Assembly (NCBI RefSeq): GCF_008831285.2
Contig: NC_045151.1
Location: forward strand, 925,544-989,543
Source of the DNA: Nymphaea colorata
Lineage: Eukaryota; Streptophyta; Magnoliopsida; Nymphaeales; Nymphaeaceae
DNA: 64,000 nt
Direction of reading: 5' to 3'
Positions 48,183 to 60,100 of the stretch are shown in pieces. Each line of letters opens with the position of its first letter. Within the stretch, counting starts at the first letter, position 1. Below the pieces are notes generated by a model. That model was given only the letters and a program-made list of their open reading frames with translations. It was not told the origin of the DNA and made no database searches. Made by a program: the position numbers and the translations under genes.

Positions 48183-51100
48183 ATGAACGTTGTTGGCCCA
48201 AAAACTGGCAGTGGTTTGATGCATCCCGTTCAACATGTGTGCCCAAAACGGGTTTCTTTGTGGAAGTGGGGACGACTGAACTTGTGGGTCTTTCTTGGGG
48301 ATGGAAGATACGAAAAGATCAGATTCGTTTCTTTGGCAATTTCGGCCTCCAGCAGCGATGGTTTTTCCCCTCAAATCGGTGACAACAAGGTCCCGCTTTT
48401 TCTTCTTCATTTTCTTCCACTTGATCTTTCTTTTGCTACTGATGCTGTGACCTAAACGAAGCAATTGATGGTTGTATGCTCCTGTAACATAGGTACAGAG
48501 TTTGGCTTCTTCTTTTGGTTACTATTAGCACGATTAGGCTGGGAAATTCTCATGCTACGTGGTGTTGATAGATGAATTTTCCTCGATTACCATTACTTCT
48601 GAAACACAGGTGGTCGAATCAAGCACTTGAAATTATATGAGAAGCGACAATAGTTTACGAGTTTGAGAATTCGTCTCGTAGTATATTTTGACTTAACAAT
48701 ACTATTTAGAAGCACTCTTAAGATAGTTGTTTGAAGGAGTCGTGCGCATGTTACTGAGTATTCTTAAATTTGATAACCTGATGAAGAAGATTCAAATTGT
48801 AAATCAACTTAAAGACGGCATAAATAGACCATTGAGATTCGTGTTATTACTCTATTCCACTGCTGAAGGCTCAAAGATACTGCATTCGCTGTATAATTTC
48901 CTGGTTTAGTCAATTACATGGCCTGATACTCCGGAATACTCTTTGCCTATGGGCTTGTCACTGTTCAGTAGGATGTCGTTGGCATAACAAGGGTTGTCCC
49001 TCGCCTTCCCACCCCACTCTCTCTCGAAGGATAAGGGCAAAAATAACTTATCATTACTTAATCCCGATACACAGTGCTATCTGGAGAGAACCTCAGTAAG
49101 CTCTACACCGATAGACATCCAGAAGATTGTTTAAACTGCATTCCACGGGATCATTTTGTTTGTACTTTACTTTGTAGAGTATGACCATGATGATAATATA
49201 AATTAATCTACTGGTACACTTCATCCTCGTCTTTGGTGCTTTTGTGAAACCTGACACAATTAAATGTCTCATGTAAAACACAGACTAGAACATTTCATGA
49301 AACAAAGTTACCATTCTCTTGCATTTTCATTTTTCCTTTTTCTTGGATGTTCATGTCTAGATGTAAGGGATTTTCTAATGGCTCTTTTCTTCAAAATTTA
49401 TGTGATTTAGCTGAAGTTCAATTTGATTTTTGGAACAGCTGAAATACAATCCGTCAGAGGACCTTTTTGGGCTTGAAGCTGATCCACAACCAAGGTTCTA
49501 TTTAGTGGCTACTTGCCAGCTGCTAGTATTTTTTTTTTTACTAAAGTATTTTGTCATCTTGGATAAGTTATCTACTGATATGTATTGTTGAATTATGATT
49601 TATGATGGATATAAGATGCTCCTAACATGTTATTCTAAGAAATCACTTCTTATGAACCCACTAAATTTTTAAGATGCCAATTCACAACTATGGAATTCCT
49701 GTTCACTATGAATATCAAGTGAATCAATGAGTATACTAAATCAAGATTTTGATCCAAACATCTAATATTGCTTAATTACATGGTCAGTTAACTTCATGCA
49801 TCCTCCTATTGCAATGTCAAGTATGCTAACAGCTAAAATCAGGTCCATCAATTTTGGAGGTAAGAGTGCATTAGAAGGTGAAAATATGTTAAAACTGCAG
49901 TTATTGCTGTCATGGGCTTTCTCTCAGCTGCATACAAGTTACAAACTCTAGTATAGAAACTCAGAGATGCTCCACAAAGCTTCTCAATCCAATCCTTAGC
50001 AGGATGTAAGTGGAATTCATCCAGGGGCCAACAGTCACGATATGCATCACCCCAGGGCTGGGTAGGCATACGAAAGGAAATTAAGAGCACACAAGGACAT
50101 ATTTGCATGAGTAGCAAAGGTGACTACTGATGCAGGTGTGATAAGGCTTAGTTTTGGAAACAATAAACTGAAGCAGCATCTGAGGTACATAGATGTCCAT
50201 GTCAAACACCGAGATTATGTTCATGCACTTATCTGTGATGACTGATATTGACTTTCTCGAGAACGCACCAATATCTTGTTACTCAAGCTTAGTTTTAATT
50301 AAAACATATTTATATTGTAAATGTGGTTGCATATTTATATAAACTAAACAAATGCAGGTGCAAATGGATGATGAATTACAAACTTGTGCCACTAATTCCT
50401 GCAGCATCATGAGAGCGTAAAGAAGGATCCAGTTCATGTTTTGTACTAACAGTTTCTATCATGACCATCTAGAAGACACATAAACTGTTGGTTATAGGAA
50501 TTCTTTTTGCATCTTTGAGTTTCTTTTGCTGATATAGTAACTATATGTGTATGTGCCAAATCTCTGATTCTCCTGATGAAATTTTCGTAGTTCACATTTA
50601 AAACAGTCTTATTCACTTCATAGTTCATATAGTCATGCAAGGTGCTATTTGAGATGCCTTGTCTTAACAGCTCTTCACATCTTATTGCTTTGGCAAATAT
50701 GAAAATAAAAGTTTGAAGATTCTCAAGGTTTTGAATGTCTGATTATTGTCACGGTTTCATAGTTTTAAATTTAAATGACATTTTCTTAGAGGCCTGAATT
50801 TATTAAATCTAGCTACCTAATGGTACCACTATAAATCTTTGATGCATTTTTGTCATACAGGAAGTTGATATTCACTGGTCCCAAGCTTAGGTCTTGGTTT
50901 GGACCAAATGGGCAGTATGTCAGGGAATTGCCATGTCCTAGTTGCAGAGGCAGAGGTTACACACCCTGTACAGAATGTGGAATTGATCGGTCTCGTTTGG
51001 ATTGTTCACAGTGCAATGGGAAGGTATTCCTTTTCTTACTGCCCTGTTCAGTAGCTGAAAGACTTGCTGGTCACCTATTTTGTCTCTGTATACATGATTC

Positions 51101-54100
51101 ACTTGGACAAAGAGAACCTTGTGGGGTAAAACTCTCGATCTCTTAGCTTGTGAGGGCCAGAATGGCTGGTTCACATGGAGGCTGGCCCTTGCACCTTAAG
51201 TTGAGTTTAAAAACAAATTGTATCTTCAAAATGTAAGTGTCTTTTCCTTGTTACTATTTGTTTTTTGTTTTCAAGACAAAAATGCTTATCTGTTAAGGCC
51301 ACAACTTCTTTTAATTGTTCATTTTTACACTTAAAAGCCCTGCACAGCATTGAATGAAGATATCTTTGTAAGATACATGGACACGGACATGTTTCAAACT
51401 TTCATGAAAGAAACAAAGGTATAACCATCTCTGTGTATGTAGTATGCAAAGAAAAGCATGAGAGGATGAAAAAATAGGAATAAGTTAAATAACTAAATGT
51501 TATAAAATATGAACATTTCATTGAGATATTATTCACACTCTAATTTATGTAGGGTGTAAGGACATGCCGGCAATGCTTTGGAGACCGTGTGATATGGGAA
51601 GAATCTATTGATGAGCGACCATGGGAAAAGGCACGTTCTAGGTATGATAAGCATGATCTGAGGATTTTAAGTGCGGAGCTGTGTCGGGATGATGTTATCT
51701 GAGATCTGGTTTCTGGATGGACATGGCAAGATGTTTGGATATGCCACATGTAAAAATGCTATAACATGTGAAACATCTCTATGTTAAACTATGTACGTTT
51801 TCAATAATGTGTTTTTTTTTCTGTAACTGCTAAAAATGTATTTGATATGTTAAAAACCAATAATATGGTTCAGCTGTTCTGTTTTTCATGAAACTTCATG
51901 TGGCTATATTGTATCTTTGGTCATGCCAGTCGTTGTTATTATAAGGGCTTCTGATAAAAGTACCTACTGAACTATTGATGGATGTTCAATTTAAGTTTTA
52001 CTTGACTTGATATGTTTTTCTCCGTCATTTTTATTTGTGTCTTGGCTTTGGTCTTATCAACTGTTGAAAATTCACTGGAGCAGTTTCTCTATCAACTGTC
52101 AAGCTAAGCTTTTTTGTAGCTTGCAATTTTTTTGTACAAACACTACCGGTACTGTACTGGAGTGCTTCACAAAGTTAGCAGCACAACCTTGGAATGAAAC
52201 GACTAAAAATGACGGTAAACCAACCTATGTAGAGGGGGAAATTCAAATAAAAAGAAAAAAATTCAGAACTGAAGTATGTTTCGGCAGTACAGATTTGAAC
52301 CATCCAATTTGTTTAGCTTGTTTGTTTGTTCCCTCATTTTTACCTAATACATATTTTAGATATGTGAGATAAGCTGTGAGTGACTTATTTATGTGAAACT
52401 ACTGAAAAATTTCAGTAATTTAGCCACCTACATTACTGAGAAATAGTTTTAAAACAAACCTTGATGCATGTAAATTGTAAACTAATGCTGTAATGGACTT
52501 GCATATATTGAATGGTAAATTTTCTGTAATTAGGGAACTTATTTTACTGAGAATTATCTTTCAAAATCCTTTTTGATTGGACTTCAGCAGTGTGAACTTA
52601 GTTAAAATATTTTTTCAGGATTTGCATCTTATCTCCTTGCTTTGTCATAATCATCACTTTTTGTCATATTATTTAACTTTTGTACCTTGGTCTCTATCCA
52701 CATGGTTAATTGCAAAAGGGACATCTCTAAAATCAATGCTCGAAATAGTTGCTGTGTTTGTTGTTTTGCTGATGCAACGACACCAGAGCTTGTCTAGGCT
52801 AGACTCTTCTTGTCTTTCCATTCTGTCTGTATAAGAATGGAACTCTTGCATGTCTTGTTCTATTTTGTTCCTTCAATATGACTATCTGGCTGACAGACAG
52901 CCTGCAACATGGCAAGTCAATCAACTTTAATGATTAAAATCTATTGTGCAGCTCTCCATTTAAGGTGAAGGAGGATGATGATGTTGACAAACTGGTAGTA
53001 AAGCTGTCTTCAAGAAGAAAACGGGTATATAAGCCAGTCTCCCCTGAAGTTGGAGAGAAGATCAGCCGCTCTCTGAGAGTTAGTGTTTTACTTGCATTTC
53101 TTAATCGTAATTGCAGTTAGAATTATTTTCTTTGTTGTTTTGGTTCATTTATTTGTTAAATGTAGACAGCCTTTCGTAAGTGCTGCATATGCTTTGTGTT
53201 TATTTGAAAAGGATTGACTTGTCTTTACTTTACACGGTGTGCCACTGTCTGACTTGCTCTAGTGGAATTGGAAGTTGCATGTGATGTTTGTAGATATACT
53301 ATCTTGCATGGTAGCAGACCATGACAATGAAATGTCTGATTTCTAAGCTTGAAACAATTAAGTGTGCTGAAGGCATGGTCCATGTTTCCTTTCATCGTCT
53401 TGTATCCCAGGATGTTCACCGTTTGCTTTTTTATTATTTCCTATGTTATCTGAACAATTCCTTGGTATGTTGATAATATACAAGCTTCCATGAGACTTTA
53501 AATTTCCGGGGCATATATATTTTGTCATGAAAGTTTAAGAAGCAGAAGCTTTGTAAGAAAATATAATCAAGTGATCATTAACAGGTTAAATATTTTTTGC
53601 AGAGTTTAAATGCTAAAACTGGAATGTTTACCAAAAGAATGAAGGATATACATTCTGATCCTGTCCTTCGTGCACAGAGGATTGCCGCAATTAAGGTTTG
53701 AATTTTAACTTCTGCTTAATTTGGGGATTGTTTTCCTTTCCAGAATTTGGAATGCTCATTGTCTCCATTTTATGTGTATAGGAGTTGACAATTGACTTCC
53801 TGTTGCTAAAAGCCTAAAACTGTGTTAGATGTATGGTTTTAGCAGAAACTGATTTTTAATCCTAAACCAAGTGTTTGACATGGTTGTAATGTCATCCAAA
53901 CAGGCCTTGCCCTCATAATAAGTAAATGACTGAGTGGGGTCATAATCTCTGAGGAGAGTTGGGTTTGAACCCGTTGGTTGGCTACCCTTAGCTATTGAAT
54001 AAAATAGTTAATTTCAGATTTGATTGCCGTTTGTGGAAATTTAAAGGATGATTTTTATTACTTATGTTTCAAATAATCATTTCAGAAAGCTAAAGGCACT

Positions 54101-57100
54101 GATGCTGCAAGAAAACGTACCTCAGAAGCTCTCAAATCTTTTTTCAGTGATCCACAAAACCGTCAAAAAAGAAGCATTAGTATGAAAGGTGAGCCACAAA
54201 AATCTACTTTGCTCTATTCATTTATTTGTTCTCTCTTAAGCTGTACAAGTTCCTCTCGTTAACTCCACAAAAGGAGGTCATTTCTCTTGCCCAAAACACT
54301 CATTATGCAAAATATGTTATTTTCCTGCACTGAGAGTTAAGAGAGAGTGTGGCATGTGTCTCTCTCCTTTCTTTTCTCTACTCGCTGCAAAAGGAGAAAA
54401 GAGGGAGAGGTCTATGTATAATTAAGCTTTCTCCTTTCTTCGCGATTTCAAGAGAAGTTTCTTTTTTTTGAAAATTTTCAAGTAAAGAATGAGTTATTGA
54501 GTTAAAATTTGATTCATTAGTAACATACATACACACACACACACACTTTTAAAAAGCTTGTCATGTCCAAGACAATTGAGTCTGGCACAACACCTGTAGT
54601 GTCCATGCAACAGTCTATTACAATGATGAATATTATTGGTTGGAGGGACATAATAAAATTCAAGTGATTTTAGACAAGTTAGCTCATCAATGTGTTCCCC
54701 TGTCAGCATTTTTTCATTGTCTAGGATGGACGACACCATCTCCTTTGAAAAATGTTAGTTGAAGCAATAGCAAAAGGTCTTGTGGAATATTTTTCACATT
54801 CCATGGAAGATTCACTTGGTTTTGCCTGGAGAGAAGTGAAAATATTTTCATAGGGGATAATGAATATGGGAAATGTGCACGTAAATTTTGTCAAGAAAAT
54901 AAAATCACAAAGTGCGCATGCAGAGGAAAATGTGTGTTTGGTAATGGGTCCTACAGAAAATGGCCCTTTTGATGTTTGTTTCACCAAGCTAGGTAAGATC
55001 ACTATTTTCCTGGCAAAATAGTAGATCTTCCATTGAGAAGTGGATGAAACAAATTGGGCCTAAATCATCTAGATGTGAGCCTTAACATATTCACATATTG
55101 ATCAGGGGGTCATAGCACAGATATAGTTCTTGGGTTTCTATTAACGATGTTTTCATTGGGTATTAATAAAAAAACTGTTTTTCCTGGAATTAAAAATATG
55201 CAAAAGAGAGTAAAAATTATGAGTTCTCTACAAAATTTCTTATAAAAACATTAAAACAAAATAAATTAACTTTAATAAAAAATAAAACAACTGTTAAATG
55301 TCTTAAAATGCTTTGTGTATACACACACACCTTTTTTTTGTCAATATTGTTGTGTGATATTTTTTTCATATTTATGACCTGTGCGTGGGATGTTTGGAGT
55401 CCATTTGATGCGAGGTGACATAGCTTGCCAGTGTCAATTACATCATATTCGATACACTTTTGTCTAATATAGGATGATCTGTCATGTGATTCATGGTCTA
55501 CTGTGATTGAATGTGATCACATATTTAGCTGCTTGGGTGTTGGGAATTTAAGCTGGAATGTTAGAGGGAGCAACTGAGCAAGTAATAATTTCCTTGGATC
55601 CTAATGACATTAAATCATCTTGCCCAAGCTCTGATTGCACTATGATTGCACCTACATTTACCTTACTGATGCAAACCAACTTGCAAATGAACGAGAACTA
55701 CTTGCAGATGAACGAAAACTACAATAAACTAAAGTACTTACACTAGAAGACAATAAAGGAAGACAACACAAGACAAAAGTAACTTTAACTTCATTCGACT
55801 TCAACTGTATACAAAATAGCTTTGCCGTCCATTTATACGGTCGTGAATAACAATGGGTCGGGTCTTGAACAAGTGCCTGAATCCAAACAAACCCACTTAG
55901 ATACAAAAATGAATATGCTAACAAAATGGATAACAAAATAACATGTAAACCAAATTTACATTTCAACCCTTGGTCCGCCTTGAGTATCTACGCAGAGGAA
56001 CCTCCTCTCGCGCAAGCTTTGGGTCCACAGGGGATCCCACGGCTGAAGGCTCAAGGACTGCACTGATGCCTGAAGGTGGAACCTGAGGCGAGGAACTGGA
56101 CCCAGGAGAGTGATGGGTCTAGTTCTGCCATGCATCATTCTCTCCTGGTTGGAGAAAAGTCGTCTCTACGAATCATTGTCACCAAAGTGGGGAAACAGAT
56201 CAGAAACATTGAAGATCGACGAAATTTGCCAATCTTCAGGAAGTTCAAGCAGATATGCATTTTTTCCTAGACGTCGACTGATACAGAAAGGGTCATATTT
56301 CCTAGGACTTAACTTACTATAGGTGCCAAGAGGACATCGCTCAGGTCGTAGGTAGACCCAAACTTGTTGACCCACTTCAAAATTAACATCTCGGCGACTC
56401 CGATCAACACGGGACTTGTAGGTTTCATAGCTCTCTTGGAGCTTTTGCTTCACCTGACTATGGACATCACACATATATTCAATAGCATCTAGTGCCGCCA
56501 GAGCATGCTCTCCAACACCTGGTACTGAGGATAAGTCAACAACATGGTTGGAGGACCGACCATACACCACTTGAAAAGGAGTCTTCCCAGTGGAACGGTT
56601 GACTGAGTTATTATATGCAAACTCAGCTTGTGGTAGCACTAAGTCCTAGGTTTTGGTATTTTTTTCTACCAGACACCTAAGCAAGTTTCCTAAAATCCTA
56701 TTGACTACTTCTGTTTGGCCATCGGTCTAGGGTTGATAAGCACTACTGAATTGAAGTTTCGTATTAAGTAGAGACCATAGGGAATGCCAAAAATGATTCA
56801 GGAACCTCGTATCTCGATCTGATGTGATGGAACGAGGAAGTCCATGAAACTGTGACACATCTTTGAAAAAGTAAGAGGCAACCAATGACGCATCTGTCGT
56901 TCTTTTGCAAGGAATGAAAACGGCCATCTTCAAAAATCTGTCTACCACAACCATGATTGAATCCACTCTACGGATCGTCTTGGGAAGCCCGACGATGAAA
57001 TCCATAGAAACATGCTCCCAGGGCCTATCTGGAATAGGTAGGGGAGTATACAAACCACTGTTTTGACTAGGGCTGGGCATCGGGCCGGGCCGCCTGTGGG

Positions 57101-60100
57101 CTGGCCCCGCCCCGCCCGGTTGCGTTGTGAATTTTTTTTGAAAATTATATTATTATAAAAGTTTTTCTGAAAAGTTTGCAAATATGGTGGACCATTCTTG
57201 TAATTTTCCAAATTTGATATAAAACTTGTCAAACCCTAAATGTTTTTTCATTTCTCGCCCGATATTCTCTCTCCTCGCGGGAGCTGCTCCAAGCGCGGCT
57301 GCTCCTTTTGTTGCGTCCTCTGCTGGTTCGTCTTTTTTCTCATCCTCCTCGCGATCGCGGCCGGCATTGCCGCCGCTGTCTTGTACTTCGTCTTGCAGCC
57401 CAAAGCACCCTCCTACTCCATCGTTTCCCTCTCCGTCAAGGGCTTTGACGTCTCGCAGGCGCTGATCGCGTCTCCCGACTTCGATGTCTCCGTCCGCGCG
57501 GAGAACCGCAGGTCCGCAACAAGAAGATTGGGATCTCCCGAGTTCGACGTCTCTGTTCACATGCTTGGGATCTGCTCCCCTCTCCCTTCTCCTCCTCCTC
57601 TCCCTCTCCACTCTCCCTCTCCGTCTCTGCTCCCGCTCCCTCTCCCTCTTCCTCTCTCGATCCCTTGAGCTGTTTTACGGTGGGTGACGGCCGGCCGTCC
57701 TGGCGGCATCTACCGGTGGCTACCCACGAAGTTGGGTGGCCTGCCGCCTACCGATGAAAGACCACCGCCCTACAGCAGGCAAGCAGTGAGTCTGTGACGG
57801 GCGGTCGAGCGCGGGTTGGACTGAACTCATTGGAGCGCGAGAAGATCCGACCCGGACCGGCCCGCCAAACGGGTCAGGCTGGGCCTGATTTTGGTGGACT
57901 CGGCCCGGCCCGGGCCAGGTTTCAGGCCTGACGGGCTGACCCGGGCCGGGTTTTAGCAGACCGGGCCAGCCCGGCCCGGCCCGATACCCACCCCTAGTTT
58001 TGACTATGCCCCTTTGCGATTTGGCAAGTACGACAACATTGAATAAACTTGATGACATCCTTCCTCATCTTGGGCCAATAGTAACGTTCATCCATCAAAG
58101 AATGTCTTTTCATGCCCAAAATGCCCTGACATTCCCTTACCATGGAGTTTTGCAATAAGTTGTAATCGTAATGAATATTGAGGGATACACAACTTATTTT
58201 CACGTAAAAAATATTGAGGGATACACAACTTATTCCCACGGAAAAGGTAGCAATTGTGAATGGAGAATTTAGAGTCCAGAGGTGCACTTGAGCACTCATA
58301 ACAAATGCGGCTGAAGTCTGGATCAACATGATACATGTCCTTGCAACTTTCAAATCCGACTACCTTCATAGACATGGACATCAGTAGGTTGTTCTTTCTA
58401 CTAAGGGCGTCTGCAACTCTATTGAGCTTTCTTGATTGATGGCGAATGGAGAAGGTGTACTCTTGCATGAAATTAACCCACTTGACGTGACGAGCACGCA
58501 TCTTCTTTTGGCTATGGAGATACTTAAGTACTTCATGATCTGTAAACAGAACAAATTCTTTGTAGATTAAATAGTGTTTCCAATATCGAAGGGTCCGCAC
58601 AACAACGTGGAACTCCAAGTCATAAGTAGAGTACTGACATTTAGCTCCACCTAGCTTCTCGCTATAGAAAGCGACTGGCCTCTTGTTTTGACTAAGCACA
58701 GCTCCAATTTCAACTTTGGAGACATCACATTCTACCTCAAATACCTTAGTGAAGTCTGGTAAAACCAATACGGGGGCATGAGTCATCCGATGGTTGATAT
58801 TGCAAAAGGCGTCCTCAGCCGCTTTGGTCCACTTAAAAGTCTCACTCTTGAGACACTCCGTGATAGGAGCCATAATGGTGCTGAAGTTTCTGATGAATCT
58901 GCGATAGAAAGTGGCTAGACCATGAAAGCTCCTTACATCGCCTATCGTTCTCGGCGTTGGTCAATCGACAATAGCTTGTACCTTAGAGGGATCAGCTTGC
59001 ACTCCTTCTGACGAAACAATGAACCCCAAAAAGACAAGGTTCGAAGTGAGGAAACTACATTTCTTGGCATTGACAAATAACTTTTCCTTACGCAAGGTCT
59101 CTAGGACTTGACGCAGGTGACCAAGGTGATCAGAACTTGTGAGGCTAAAGACCAAAATATCATCGAAGTACACTACAACAAATTTTCCAATGTATGGCCG
59201 AAGGACTTGCGTCATGACACTCATGAAGGTGCTGGGTGCATTGGACAGTCCAAATGGCATAACTAGCAACTCATAGAGTCCGTCTTGTGTTTTAAACGCA
59301 GTTTTCTATTCATCTCCTTCCCGAATTTTTATCTGATGGTATCCACTTTTCAAGTCAATCTTCGAGAATACTTGAGCTCCCGCTAACATATCTAACATAT
59401 CATCCAATCTTGGAATGGGAAAACGGTACTTAACAGTAATCTTATTAATAGCCCGACTATCCACGCACATCCGTTTCGTGCCATCTTTCTTTGGAGTTAG
59501 TAAAGCTGAAACTGCACATGGACTAACACTTTCTCGAATGTGACCCTTTTGCAACAATGCATTCACTTGCCTCTACCACTCAGCATGCTCAATGGGGTTC
59601 ATCCGATAAGTTGGTAAGTTGGGTAAACTAGCACCCGGTACAAAGTCTATAACATGTTGAACATCCTGGTTTGGTGGCAAACCTGGAGGTAGGTCGTCTG
59701 ACATAATGTCTTGAAACTCAGAAATGAGTGGCGCTACCTCTTTTGGAATGTCTGAAGAGATCAAAGACACATGTTTAACAACCAAAGCATAGCAAAATTC
59801 ATTTTCGTTACAATGATCCAAGAATTCTTTACGAGATAGTCCCACAAAACTGGATGGTTGCACTGGACGACCCACTCGTGGTGTTGTGGTCTCCTTAGTG
59901 GGTAGCAAGACAACCTTCCGGCCCTTAAATCTAAATGAATAGGTATTCTTGTGTCCATCATGAACAGTCTTTCTATCATACTGCCAAGGTCGACCAAGAA
60001 GAATGTGATAAGCATTCATTGGAACAACGTCGCACCACACCTCATCCAGGTAATGTGGCCCCATAGAAAGCTTTAGTAGGCACCGTTGGGTGACATCAAC

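Larger units (their letters stand above)
56166..58112 (-). pseudogene. Integrase region of the gypsy element, interrupted and broken
   Basis: The H2C2 zinc-binding part ([12 protein letters not shown] then [10 protein letters not shown]) runs across a frameshift near 58110. The catalytic core follows in two pieces: [13 protein letters not shown] and SDRDTRF (the two Asp), then DGQTEVVN (Glu). A stop at 56727-56729 lies just before DGQTEVVN and another at 56646-56648. The C-terminal part ends at 56166. The 929-bp hAT element (57068-57996) separates the zinc-binding part from the core. Confidence 0.88.
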
